The notes beneath the pieces are model-generated. The model saw nothing but the letters and a program-made list of their open reading frames with translations. It ran no database searches and was not told where the DNA came from. A stretch of DNA of 64,000 nucleotides from Serratia ficaria (GTDB lineage Bacteria > Pseudomonadota > Gammaproteobacteria > Enterobacterales > Enterobacteriaceae): assembly GCF_900187015.1 (NCBI RefSeq), contig NZ_LT906479.1:2480001-2544000 (forward strand), read 5' to 3'. The stretch's first letter is position 1. Every line of letters starts with the position of its first letter. This document shows positions 55,645 to 64,000 of the stretch, piece by piece. The position numbers and the translations under genes are program-made.

Positions 55645-56802
55645 TCAGGCGCTGCGCAGCTGCCGTTGCCGCTCGAGCTGCTGCGTGAACTGCGGCGCGT
55701 CCCAGTCTTCGTCCAGCGCCTGCAGCAACAGCTGCTGCTGGGTCTGCGGCGCCAGCCCGCCGATCGGCGGATCGCTGTCGAGGTTGGTGGGGAAGGAATA
55801 CCCGTCGGCGGCGGCGGCCACCAGCGCCGCCAGCCCGGCTTCGCCCAGGCCTCCCTGCCGATGGCGCTGCCGCAGCGCCGGGTAGATGGCCTGCAGCAGG
55901 CGCAGCCGGTTAACGGTCTCCATTGGTTTGCCGAATGCCGACGAGATCTGCAGCAGGTTGGCGATGCGCATCCGATCGGCGGTGAGGTTGTCGCCGGCGG
56001 CGTGGAACAGCGCCGGGTTGAAAAACAGCGCGTCGCCTTGTTCCAGCGGCAGCTGGATCGCATGACGCTGGAAATAGTCGATAAACGCCGGTTGGCGCCA
56101 GGCCAGGTAACCGCCCGCATAGCGCTGCGAGAACGGCAGCAGCTGGGTTGGGCCGGACTCCAGCGGCATCGCCGAATGCGCTACCGCGCCCTGCAGCGTC
56201 AGATATTGCGACAGCTGCTGCAGCGGCAGCGGGAAACGCTGCACGTCGCGGTTTTCCTGAAAGCCCAGGTGATAATCGCGGTGCGGCTGCTGCGCTTTGC
56301 CGCCGGGGCGCACGACGTTGACCTGCGCCGTCATCTGGTACCAGGGGCCAAGCCAGGCCTCGCTCACCAGCGCCAGCGTCGGGTTGGCGTAGTAGTCGAT
56401 AAAGGCGTCCGCATCCTGTTCCGCCGCTTTCTGCAGCGAGTTCCAGATGCGGCCGTTGCTGCCGGCGGCGGCGAAGTGATCGCCACCGCCGCCGTTGGCG
56501 GATTCCGCCTGAAAAATCGCCTCGAACACCCGGTTATGGCGCGCAATCACCGCCAGATCCGGGTAGGCGTTTTTAATCACCAGCACGCCGGGGCCGCTGG
56601 ACAATGCGCGGTGCAGTTCGCTGAATACCGCGACTTTGTCGGTTTGGGCGCTGTCGAGCAGCGTCTGAGCGCGGTAAATCAGCACCTTTTTCTGCGCATC
56701 GGCGGCCAGCGGATAATCGCTTAATGTTAGCTGTTGCTCACATAACGCCGCAAACTCGCTGACCGACAGCCGATCCGGGTGCAAAAACAGCGTGTTATTC
56801 AT
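55645..56802 (-). CDS. Phytanoyl-CoA dioxygenase (PhyH) family protein
   Basis: Fe(II)/2-oxoglutarate-dependent oxygenase of 385 residues. The HxD motif is seen in PHRDYHLGF, the distal His probably in NPALFHAAGDN, with an Arg after it (TADRMRIANL) to hold 2-oxoglutarate. The N-terminal about 80 residues are not recognised. Family members hydroxylate acyl-CoAs, amino acids or natural products, so the substrate is open. It lies 13 bases after an SDR gene; together they could hydroxylate and then oxidise one compound, under the divergent LacI-type regulator. Confidence 0.82.
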   Translation of the reverse strand: MNNTLFLHPDRLSVSEFAALCEQQLTLSDYPLAADAQKKVLIYRAQTLLDSAQTDKVAVFSELHRALSSGPGVLVIKNAYPDLAVIARHNRVFEAIFQAESANGGGGDHFAAAGSNGRIWNSLQKAAEQDADAFIDYYANPTLALVSEAWLGPWYQMTAQVNVVRPGGKAQQPHRDYHLGFQENRDVQRFPLPLQQLSQYLTLQGAVAHSAMPLESGPTQLLPFSQRYAGGYLAWRQPAFIDYFQRHAIQLPLEQGDALFFNPALFHAAGDNLTADRMRIANLLQISSAFGKPMETVNRLRLLQAIYPALRQRHRQGGLGEAGLAALVAAAADGYSFPTNLDSDPPIGGLAPQTQQQLLLQALDEDWDAPQFTQQLERQRQLRSA

Positions 56803-56815
56803 GGTGGTCCCCCCG

Positions 56816-57646
56816 TTACAGGCTCAGCGGCCGTTCTGGTTTCGGTGAGCCGCCGTCGCCGCAGCCGATCACCCCCTGGTCAAAATCGACGACGGCGCCG
56901 GTCATCATGCCGGACTCTTCAGACAGCATAAACGCCACCGCTCGCGCCACCTCCCGCGGTTTCAACAACCGGCCGAACGGTTGTTCCCGCTCGGCCTGCG
57001 CCAGCCAGTCGTCATTGGCGTCATGGTATTGACGCTGAATTTCATTTTCGTGCGGCGTATCCATCCAACCGATATTGAGGCCGTTGACCCGGATGCGATT
57101 GCGCATCGCGCTGAAGGCGACGTTTTTGGTCAGGGTGATCAGCGCGCCCTTCGAGGCGGCGTACGGCGCGAGGAACGACTGGCCGCCGTGCGCGGTAATG
57201 GTGACGATGTTAACGATCGCTCCGGCCACCCGATGTTTGATCATCACTTTGATCGCTTCCTGCATCAGGAAGAAGGGCGCGCGGATGTTAACGGCGAAGA
57301 TGGCGTCGAACAGCTCCGGGGTGGTGTCGAGGATGGTGCCGCGGTCGGACATGCCGGCGCAGTTCACCAGGCCGTGCAAGGTGCCGAAGCTGCGCTCCGC
57401 CTCGGCGATCACCTTGCGGCAGGCCGCCGGATCGGCGATGTCCGCCGCAATAAAGTGGGCGTTGCAGCCGAGCGCGCGCAGCTTATCCACCTGAGCCGCG
57501 CCGGCCTGCCGGTTACGCCCGCACAGCATCAGCCCGGCGGCGCCGCGCTCCGCCAGCAGCTGCGCCACCGCCGCGCCCAGCCCCTGGGTGCCGCCGGTCA
57601 CGACGTAATAGTTACCGGAAAACATTTTATTTACATCTTCACTCAT
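56816..57646 (-). CDS. Short-chain dehydrogenase/reductase (SDR)
   Basis: 276 residues, classical SDR: cofactor motif TGGTQGLGAAVA, NCAG, catalytic Ser in NIVTITAHGG region and YAASKGAL with Tyr/Lys. The catalytic Ser position reads as Thr (NIVTITAHG), which deserves checking. GGAGG stands eight bases before the ATG at 57646. First gene of the minus-strand unit SDR-PhyH(-hydrolase), divergent from the LacI-type regulator. Confidence 0.88.
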   Translation of the reverse strand: MSEDVNKMFSGNYYVVTGGTQGLGAAVAQLLAERGAAGLMLCGRNRQAGAAQVDKLRALGCNAHFIAADIADPAACRKVIAEAERSFGTLHGLVNCAGMSDRGTILDTTPELFDAIFAVNIRAPFFLMQEAIKVMIKHRVAGAIVNIVTITAHGGQSFLAPYAASKGALITLTKNVAFSAMRNRIRVNGLNIGWMDTPHENEIQRQYHDANDDWLAQAEREQPFGRLLKPREVARAVAFMLSEESGMMTGAVVDFDQGVIGCGDGGSPKPERPLSL

Positions 57647-57660
57647 CGCATTAGCCTCCG

Positions 57661-57684
57661 TTGATTTTTAATTTTAAAAATCAA
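57661..57684. promoter_or_regulatory. 24-bp dyad in the SDR-LacI gap, candidate operator
   Basis: TTGATTTTTAA-TT-TTAAAAATCAA is a perfect 11-2-11 inverted repeat directly upstream of the SDR ribosome site. LacI-type operators usually have a central CG, which is absent here, so it may be a different element, such as an RNA hairpin. Confidence 0.4.
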
Positions 57685-57786
57685 TTGGTTGTTTTTGTGT
57701 GTGGTCTTGCTATCGATAACCCTAGCATCTACATTTGGTTAACAAAACCTCACTAAAACCTCAAAAAGACCTCATGCGGAGGCGCA

Positions 57787-58806
57787 ATGAAATTCTCTAT
57801 CAAGCAGATCGCCGCGCAGGCCGGCGTCAGCAAAGCGACGGTGGATCGCGCGCTGCACCAGCGCGGCAAGGTGCACCCGCAAACGCTGCGGCGCATCGAG
57901 CAGGCGCTGCAGGATTTGGAAAGCCAGCAGCGCAGCCTGTTGGCCAGCGGCCGCACCCTGACGATCGACGTGGTGCTGCATACGCCGCAGCGTTTCAGCC
58001 AGCTGGTGAGCGACGCGCTTTGCAGCCAGCTAGGCGGCTTTGCGCCGTTTCGCGTTACGCTGCGCTTTCATATTTTCGAGCAGGCGAGCACCGAAGAACT
58101 GGCGAATACGCTGGAGCGCTGCCGCACGCTGGGCTCTTACGGCGTGATCCTCAAGGTGAGCGATGAGCAGCGGCTGAACGACGCCGTCGACCGGCTTTGG
58201 CAGCAGGGCATTCCGGTGGTGACGCTGGTGACCGACCTGCCGCAAAGCCGGCGCATCAGCTATATCGGCATGGACAACCGCGCCGCCGGGCGCACCGCGG
58301 CCTATCTGCTGGCGCGCTGGCTGCCGCCGGAGCCGCAGCGGGTGGCGGTGGTGCTCAGCAGCCAGGGTTTTCGCGGCGAAGAGGAGCGCGAGAGCGGCTT
58401 TCGGCAATGGTTGCGGGAGCGAGCGCCGCAGCTGCGGGTGCTGGAGATCAGCGGCGGACTGGGAGTGCACGCGCCAACGCTGGAGCGGGTGACGGATACC
58501 CTGCGGCGTTACCCGGATATCCACGCCGTCTACAGCGTCGGCGGCGGCAATTCCGCCATCGTGGCGGCGTTCGAACGGCTGCGGCGGCCGTTAAAGGTGT
58601 TTATCGGCCACGATCTGGATCGCGAGAATCGCCAGCTGCTGGCGCAGGAGAAAATCGACGCGGTAATCGACCATGATTTACAGCGAGATGCGCGCAGTAC
58701 CTTTCAGATAATTCTGCAATACCACGGGTTTATTTCGGGCGAAGTCGCCGGACCGGCATTCTCAAGGGTGAACGTGGTCACGCCGTTCAATATTGGCATG
58801 GCATGA
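57787..58806 (+). CDS. LacI-family transcriptional regulator
   Basis: 339 residues: N-terminal helix-turn-helix SIKQIAAQAGVSKATVDRALHQRG, hinge helix, and a periplasmic-binding-protein-like ligand domain (YIGMDNRAAGRTAAYLLARW, VFIGHDLDRENRQLL). It resembles the subgroup with 'STVDRALHxRGKV' that governs sugar/polyol catabolism. Divergent from SDR-PhyH, its probable target. GGAGG lies just before the ATG. Confidence 0.92.
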   Translation: MKFSIKQIAAQAGVSKATVDRALHQRGKVHPQTLRRIEQALQDLESQQRSLLASGRTLTIDVVLHTPQRFSQLVSDALCSQLGGFAPFRVTLRFHIFEQASTEELANTLERCRTLGSYGVILKVSDEQRLNDAVDRLWQQGIPVVTLVTDLPQSRRISYIGMDNRAAGRTAAYLLARWLPPEPQRVAVVLSSQGFRGEEERESGFRQWLRERAPQLRVLEISGGLGVHAPTLERVTDTLRRYPDIHAVYSVGGGNSAIVAAFERLRRPLKVFIGHDLDRENRQLLAQEKIDAVIDHDLQRDARSTFQIILQYHGFISGEVAGPAFSRVNVVTPFNIGMA

Positions 58807-58869
58807 CGGTTTTATTTCAGGGCTAAGTTATGCGATGCTTAAGCATTATTTATGCAAAAGGATCCTCGC

Positions 58870-59301
58870 ATGTCCGATCTCTCCCGCTGCGCTTTTACCG
58901 AGGGCAGCGTTGCCTTGCCGGAAGGCTATGCCGACCGCACCGTCAACGTGCTATTGGCCGGCGATGACGTTTCCCCCTCGATCAATATTTCCCGCGATGC
59001 GTTGCAACCGGCGGAAGCCCTCGACGGCTACGTCAGCCGTCAGCTGGCAGCGCTGGGCCAAAGCCTGAAGGGCTGGGCGTTCAAGAGCCGCGAACCGGCG
59101 ATGCTGGGCGGTGACCTGCTGGCCGGAGAATGGGTGCGCGCCAGCTACCTGCGCGACGGCAAACGCATCTGGCAAAGCCAGGCGGTATTTGCGCAGGCGG
59201 ATGGCCGGGTGCTGGTGTTTACCCTGGCGATGGCGCGCAAGCTGACGCCGCAGGACGACGCGCTGCTGCAGCACGTGCTGAACAGCTATCGGGCGGCCTG
59301 A
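58870..59301 (+). CDS. EagR-type chaperone of the Rhs effector (DUF1795)
   Basis: 143 residues of the DcrB/DUF1795 fold. Proteins of this family are encoded directly before prePAAR-TM Rhs effectors of type VI secretion and bind their N-terminal membrane helices until loading on VgrG. The order chaperone-Rhs with a 32-base gap is exactly that arrangement. ATG 58870 chosen; ATG 58852 is possible. Confidence 0.88.
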   Translation: MSDLSRCAFTEGSVALPEGYADRTVNVLLAGDDVSPSINISRDALQPAEALDGYVSRQLAALGQSLKGWAFKSREPAMLGGDLLAGEWVRASYLRDGKRIWQSQAVFAQADGRVLVFTLAMARKLTPQDDALLQHVLNSYRAA

Positions 59302-59333
59302 ATCATGATGACCCTGCGTAAAAGGAACTTACC

Positions 59334-62300
59334 ATGACCGAAGCGGCGCGCGTCGGCGATACCATCGGGCATTCGCACGCCCTGGCCGGGATGATCGCCG
59401 GCACCCTCGTCGGCGGCCTGATCGCCGCCGCCGGCGCGGTGGCGGCGGGCGCGCTGTTCGTCGCCGGCCTGGCGGCATCCTGCGTGGGCGTGGGCGTGCT
59501 GTTGATCGGCGCCAGCCTGGCGGTGGGCTATCTCACCGGCGAGGCGGCCACCGCGGCGCGTGACGGCATTGCCGACGCCGGGGCCGGCAGCCTGACGCCG
59601 AAGGGCAAGATTGTCACCGGTTCGCCCAACGTCTTCATCAACGGCAAACCGGCGGCCATCGCCACCGTCAGCCAGGTGGCGTGCAGCGACGACGGCCCGA
59701 GCATGCAGATGGCGCAGGGCTCCGACAAGGTCAGCATCAACGGCCAGCCGGCCGCGCGAGTGGGGGATAAAACCAACTGCGACGCGCAGGTGATGGAAGG
59801 CTCGCCCAACGTGTTCATCGGCGGCGGCACGGTGACCACGCTGCCGATTAAACCCGAAGTGCCGGACTGGCTGTACAAGGCTTCCGACCTGACGCTGCTG
59901 TTCGCCGGCCTGGTGGGCGGCGTGGGCGGCGCCGTCGGCAAGCTGGGCGCATTGGGCAAGATGCTCGGCAAGCTGCCCGGCATCAACAAGCTGGGGCGCG
60001 TCGCCTGCCGTTTTGGCACCTTGATGACCGCCACCGCCGCGGCCGGCATCATCGCCCGGCCGGTGGATATCGTCAGCGGCCAAAAATTCCTCGACGGCGA
60101 GGACGAACTCGATTTCGTGCTGCCGTCGCGCCTGCCGGTGGCCTGGCAACGTTACTGGCGCAGCGGCAACCCCGGCGACAGCGTGCTGGGGCGCGGCTGG
60201 AGCCTGTTCTGGGAGAGCAGCCTGCAGACCTGGCAGGACGGCCTGGTGTGGCGCGCGCCTTCCGGTGACTATGTTGCCTTCCCGATGGTAGCGCGCGGGC
60301 ACAAAACCTACTGCGAAGCCGAAAAGTGCTGGCTGATGCACAACGCCGACGGCAGCTGGCAGCTGTTTGACGTCGGCGAACAGATTTATCACTACCCGCC
60401 GCTGGCGGGCGACCAGCCCAGCCGCCTCAGCATGGTCACCGACGCCATCGGCAACGCCAGCTCGTTGTTTTACGACGACGACGGCCGGCTGCTCGAACTG
60501 GTGGACAGCGGCGGGCAACGCCTGGCGTGCCGCTACCTGAACGGTCGCCTGAGCGAGGTGGCGCTGCAAACCGCCGAAGGCGAGCTGCCGCTGGCGCACT
60601 ATGGCTACGATGAGCATGGCCAACTGGTGACGGTGAGCAACCGCGCCGGCGAGGTGACGCGGCGTTTCAGCTGGCGCGACGGCCTGATGGCCAGCCACCA
60701 GGACGCCGCCGGGCTGCTGAACGAATACCTGTGGCAGGAGATTGAGGGTGTGCCGCGGGTGGTGGCGTATCGCAACAGCGCCGGCGAACGGCTGGACTTC
60801 AGCTACGATTTCGCCGGTGGCCGCCGCAGCGCCACCCGCGAAGACGGCAAGCGGGCGGACTGGCAGCTGGATGACGACGACAACGTGGCGCAGTTCACCG
60901 ACTTCGACCAGCGGCGCTACGGTTTTATCTATCAAAACGGCGAGCTGTGCAGCGTGCTGCTGCCCGGCGGCGCCCAGCGCCAGAGCGAATGGGACGCCTA
61001 CGGCCGCCTGCTGAGTGAAACCGACCCGCTCGGCCGCAAAACGACCTATCAGTATTCCCGCAACAGCGGCCGGTTGTTCTCCGTCACCTATCCCGACGGC
61101 AGCCGCGAATGCCAGCACTGGGATACGCTGGGCCGGCCGACCCGCTATGTGGACGCGCTGGACAACGCCACGCTCTATCACTACCCGGATGACGAAGAGA
61201 GCCTGCCGAGCCGGGTGATCGATGCGCTGGGCGGCGAAGTGAAGCTGGAGTGGAACGCGCGCGGGCTGCTGACGCGCTATACCGACTGTTCCGGCAGCGT
61301 GACCGCCTACGCCTATGACTCTCAGGGCCAGCTGAGCGCGCAGACCGATGCCGAAGGCCACGTGACCCGCTACCAATGGGACCACGGCGGGCGGCTGCAT
61401 AGCCTGATCCAGCCGGACGGCAGCGAAGAGCGCTTCAACTGGAATGAGCGCGGCCAGCTGGCCGAGCATCAGGATGCGTTGGGCAGCCTGACCCGCTGGC
61501 AATACAACGCGCTGGGCCTGCCGAGCAGCGTGACCGACCGCATCGGCCGCACCCGCCGTTACCACTACAGCCCGCAGGGCTGGCTGACGCGGTTGGAAAA
61601 CGGCAACGGCGGCGAATATCGATTCAGCTACGACGCCGTGGGCCGCGTGCTGGCCGAACAGCGGCCGGACCAGGTCAGCAATTATTATCGCTACGGCGCG
61701 GCGGGATTGCTGGAAGAACATCGCGAGGTCGGCCTGCCTGACGGCGCCGGCGAACTGACGCAGCGCGTGCAGCGCTTCCGCTTCGACGAAGCCGGGCAGC
61801 TGGCGTGGCGCGGCAACGCCAGCGCGGAATGGCATTATCGCTTTGACGCCATGGGGCGGCTGAGCCGGCTGAGCCGCACCCCGACGGCGCTTGGGGTGAC
61901 GCAGGGCATCGAGGAAGACAGCGTCAGCATGCGCTACGACGCGGCCGGGCGGCTGCTCAGCGAACAGGGCGTAAACGGCGAGCTGCAGTACCAGTGGGAT
62001 GCGCTGGCCAACCTGCAGGCGCTGACCCTGCCGCAGGGCGATCGCCTGCAGTGGCTGTATTACGGTTCCGGCCACGCCAGCGCCATCAAATTCAACCAGC
62101 AGGTGGTGAGCGAGTTCACCCGCGATCGCCTGCACCGGGAAACCGGCCGCAGCCAGGGCGCGCTGCAGCAACAGCGGCGCTATGACGAAATGGGGCGCCG
62201 CAGCTGGCAAAGCAGCGCCTTCGGCCACGACAAGCTGACCCGGCCGGAAGACGGCGCGCTGTGGCGGGCATTCCGCTATACCGGGCGCGGCGAGCTGGCC

Positions 62301-63596
62301 GGCGTTAGCGATGCGCTGCGCGGCGAGGTGCACTACGGCTACGACGCCGAAGGCCGCCTGCTGCAGCATCGCGAACCCGCGCAGGGCAAGCCGGGCAGCC
62401 GGTTGGTGTACGACATGGCGGATAACCTGCTGGGGGAAAAAGGCCCCAACGGCGACGTGGAAACGCACCTGCCGCTGGCGCCTGTCGCCGACAACCGCCT
62501 GACGCATTGGCAGAAGTTGTTCTACCGTTACGACGCCTGGGGCAACCTGATCAGCCGGCGCAACGGCATTTATGAGCAGCACTATCGCTACGACGCCGAT
62601 AACCGGCTGATACAGGCGCGCGGCCGCGGGCCGCAGGGCGAGTTCGACGCGCAGTATCACTACGACGCGCTGGGGCGCCGCACGCGCAAGACGGTCAGCT
62701 ACAAGGGGAAAGCGGCGCAGACAACGCGCTTTGTGTGGCAGGGTTACCGGCTGCTGCAGGAGCAGCGGGCAGACGGCAGCCGCCGCAGCTGGAGCTACGA
62801 TCCGGCCAGCCCGTGGAGCCCGTTGGCGGCGCTGGAGCAGGCGGGCGACAGCCGTTCGGCGGAGATATATTGGTACCACACGGATCTGAACAGCGCGCCG
62901 CTGGAGGTGAGCGATGCGGCGGGCAACCTGCGCTGGTCCGGGCAATACGACACCTTCGGCAAGCTGCAGGGGCAAACGGTAGAGGGCGCGGCCAGGCGCA
63001 ATGGCGCGCAGTACGATCAACCGCTGCGCTACGCCGGGCAGTACCAGGACGACGAAAGCGGCCTGCACTATAATCTGTTCCGTTACTACGAGCCGGAGGT
63101 GGGGCGCTTTACCACCCAGGATCCGATCGGGCTGCGCGGCGGGTTGAACCTGTATCAGTATGCGCCGAATCCATATGGATGGATTGACCCGTTTGGGTTA
63201 TCTGGAACTCGAATTCCGAGGACAAATGGCCATTGGGACGGCGTCCCTGGTGAAAGTAATTGGTATTCTTATAAGCCAGCGGTAAATGCCGTTACAAATA
63301 ATCAGCCAATACCATTCTCTAATGGGCGGCCAGATTTTTCTCCATGGTCAAAAGGAAGCATAACTTTTGAAAATAATGTTCTGGATGGCACTGAAAAGGA
63401 TTTTCCTAAGGTATACAAAGCAATAGCTAAAGAAAAGGGAATTACGCAAAGTGCTGCACAAAAATTATTGCGTAAAAATAAACTAACGCCACACCATCTT
63501 AGTAATACAGAGATAATACTGGTACCTCGTGGATTGCATGGGAACGTACCACATATAGGGTCTGCATCAGATATGAGGAATGGAAAAAAATGTTGA
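59334..63596 (+). CDS. Type VI PAAR-Rhs effector with C-terminal nuclease-like toxin
   Basis: 1420 residues. prePAAR motif AARVGDTIGH (residues 4-13), two TM helices (about 17-68), PAAR repeat domain (about 85-175; GSPNVFINGKPAA, GSPNVFIGGG), a further hydrophobic region (about 185-235), then the Rhs/YD-repeat shell (many YDxxGRL units). The shell ends with the self-cleavage motif DPIGL at the core end and DPFGL (1285-1289). The last 131 residues are the variable toxin, in much lower GC DNA, ending with LTPHHLS...ILVPRGLHGNVPHIG, which resembles the HH...LVP..LH...H pattern of HNH/Endo VII-type nuclease toxins. Overlaps the immunity gene by 7 bases. Confidence 0.93.
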   Translation: MTEAARVGDTIGHSHALAGMIAGTLVGGLIAAAGAVAAGALFVAGLAASCVGVGVLLIGASLAVGYLTGEAATAARDGIADAGAGSLTPKGKIVTGSPNVFINGKPAAIATVSQVACSDDGPSMQMAQGSDKVSINGQPAARVGDKTNCDAQVMEGSPNVFIGGGTVTTLPIKPEVPDWLYKASDLTLLFAGLVGGVGGAVGKLGALGKMLGKLPGINKLGRVACRFGTLMTATAAAGIIARPVDIVSGQKFLDGEDELDFVLPSRLPVAWQRYWRSGNPGDSVLGRGWSLFWESSLQTWQDGLVWRAPSGDYVAFPMVARGHKTYCEAEKCWLMHNADGSWQLFDVGEQIYHYPPLAGDQPSRLSMVTDAIGNASSLFYDDDGRLLELVDSGGQRLACRYLNGRLSEVALQTAEGELPLAHYGYDEHGQLVTVSNRAGEVTRRFSWRDGLMASHQDAAGLLNEYLWQEIEGVPRVVAYRNSAGERLDFSYDFAGGRRSATREDGKRADWQLDDDDNVAQFTDFDQRRYGFIYQNGELCSVLLPGGAQRQSEWDAYGRLLSETDPLGRKTTYQYSRNSGRLFSVTYPDGSRECQHWDTLGRPTRYVDALDNATLYHYPDDEESLPSRVIDALGGEVKLEWNARGLLTRYTDCSGSVTAYAYDSQGQLSAQTDAEGHVTRYQWDHGGRLHSLIQPDGSEERFNWNERGQLAEHQDALGSLTRWQYNALGLPSSVTDRIGRTRRYHYSPQGWLTRLENGNGGEYRFSYDAVGRVLAEQRPDQVSNYYRYGAAGLLEEHREVGLPDGAGELTQRVQRFRFDEAGQLAWRGNASAEWHYRFDAMGRLSRLSRTPTALGVTQGIEEDSVSMRYDAAGRLLSEQGVNGELQYQWDALANLQALTLPQGDRLQWLYYGSGHASAIKFNQQVVSEFTRDRLHRETGRSQGALQQQRRYDEMGRRSWQSSAFGHDKLTRPEDGALWRAFRYTGRGELAGVSDALRGEVHYGYDAEGRLLQHREPAQGKPGSRLVYDMADNLLGEKGPNGDVETHLPLAPVADNRLTHWQKLFYRYDAWGNLISRRNGIYEQHYRYDADNRLIQARGRGPQGEFDAQYHYDALGRRTRKTVSYKGKAAQTTRFVWQGYRLLQEQRADGSRRSWSYDPASPWSPLAALEQAGDSRSAEIYWYHTDLNSAPLEVSDAAGNLRWSGQYDTFGKLQGQTVEGAARRNGAQYDQPLRYAGQYQDDESGLHYNLFRYYEPEVGRFTTQDPIGLRGGLNLYQYAPNPYGWIDPFGLSGTRIPRTNGHWDGVPGESNWYSYKPAVNAVTNNQPIPFSNGRPDFSPWSKGSITFENNVLDGTEKDFPKVYKAIAKEKGITQSAAQKLLRKNKLTPHHLSNTEIILVPRGLHGNVPHIGSASDMRNGKKC

Positions 63597-64000
63597 AAAA
63601 GCTAGAGAAACTTGGTGTTGCTCTGAGTAAGCTACCGAATGGGGTAGACAATCCTTTATTAAAAAGACTTGAAGGGTACTCAGGTATTTTGCCGAAGGAA
63701 TATTGTGATTTTCTGGCTAACTTTAGCCAAGGGGCTGAGTTTGACTCTTTAATCGTTTATAAAGGAATTGAAGCGTCTCCATGGGCAAGTAAAGATGGAT
63801 ATGATTCACTGGAATACTTTTATGGATTAAGTAACTCAGAGGGGGGGGGAGGGGATATCTTTGAGTTCATTGAAATGTATAAGGATGATCTTAGAGAACA
63901 ATGGCTGCCTATAGCATCATCAGATGGCGGCAATCAAATATGTCTTTGCCTAACTGGGAAAATGGTTGGGCAAATTTGGTTCTGGGATCATGAAGCAGAT
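63590..64000 (+). CDS. SMI1/KNR4-type immunity protein (partial, cut by window end)
   Basis: 137 residues visible, starting MLKKLEKLGVALSKLPNG at an ATG seven bases inside the end of the Rhs gene. The patterns LPKEYCDFLANFSQGAEF and PIASSDGGNQICLCL...IWFWDHEAD are those of the SMI1/KNR4 fold, a common immunity family for nuclease toxins. Low GC like the toxin tip. It contains nine consecutive G (63841-63849), read here as Ser-Glu-Gly-Gly-Gly-Gly-Asp. It should neutralise the Rhs tip in the producer cell. Confidence 0.85.
   Translation, partial: MLKKLEKLGVALSKLPNGVDNPLLKRLEGYSGILPKEYCDFLANFSQGAEFDSLIVYKGIEASPWASKDGYDSLEYFYGLSNSEGGGGDIFEFIEMYKDDLREQWLPIASSDGGNQICLCLTGKMVGQIWFWDHEAD

Noticed and set aside
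59286..63068. 1260-codon open frame on the minus strand opposite the Rhs gene
   Set aside because: Shadow of the Rhs repeats; composition is repetitive and it has no recognisable domain.

Overview
The window looks like chromosomal DNA of a high-GC enterobacterium, most likely Serratia (S. marcescens group). The reasons are an E. coli-like ferric-citrate receptor and regulators, a serralysin-type metalloprotease next to its periplasmic inhibitor, and an EagR-Rhs type VI effector locus. Species assignment is inference. I saw no rRNA, tRNA, CRISPR array, insertion sequence or phage gene.

Layout. 1-4.6 kb (minus): the end-truncated MFS exporter, then fecA, fecR and fecI behind a Fur-like box, without fecBCDE. 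4.7-11 kb: a sugar ABC importer (binding protein, two permeases, ATPase) with a PfkB-type sugar kinase, divergent from a ROK repressor. 11-17.3 kb: guaD-xdhABC, which turns guanine into xanthine and urate; its leader holds a near-consensus sigma-54 promoter, an NtrC-like site and two PurR-like boxes. 17.4-19.6 kb: an exported Dcp-type peptidase. 19.7-30.7 kb: a complete nicotinate-degradation cluster (nicTFEDC on minus; nicX, nicR, nicA, nicB on plus) of the Pseudomonas putida type. 30.7-32.4 kb: a LysR regulator and a TSUP permease. 32.4-36.7 kb: an AT-rich stretch with a small unknown membrane protein, followed by a CvaA/CvaB-like peptide exporter whose substrate gene I could not recognise. 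36.7-39.2 kb: hpxO (urate hydroxylase, second sigma-54-like promoter) divergent from a DmpA/P1-family peptidase. 39.4-44.6 kb: a periplasmic molybdenum hydroxylase (IorBA-like) with a tri-haem cytochrome c, convergent with a Tat-exported bicupin oxalate decarboxylase. 44.6-49.3 kb: a beta-glucoside PTS operon (RAT/terminator leader, EIIBCA, 6-phospho-beta-glucosidase, BglG-like antiterminator). 49.3-51.4 kb: a LysR regulator divergent from a two-gene chromate transporter. 51.4-53.8 kb: serralysin inhibitor and a serralysin-family protease. 53.8-58.8 kb: a DHFR-like protein, an alpha/beta hydrolase, a PhyH-family dioxygenase and an SDR, divergent from a LacI regulator. 58.9-64 kb: EagR chaperone, PAAR-Rhs effector with a low-GC nuclease-like tip, and an SMI1/KNR4-type immunity gene cut by the window end.

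How it fits together. The strongest theme is scavenging nitrogen and carbon from N-heterocycles: guanine to xanthine to urate (guaD, xdhABC), urate to 5-hydroxyisourate (hpxO), and nicotinate to fumarate (nic). Three separate molybdenum-hydroxylase systems lie within about 31 kb; two are paired with c-type cytochromes. Around this sit iron uptake, sugar uptake and secretion/competition modules, the usual content of a versatile soil and host-associated enterobacterium.
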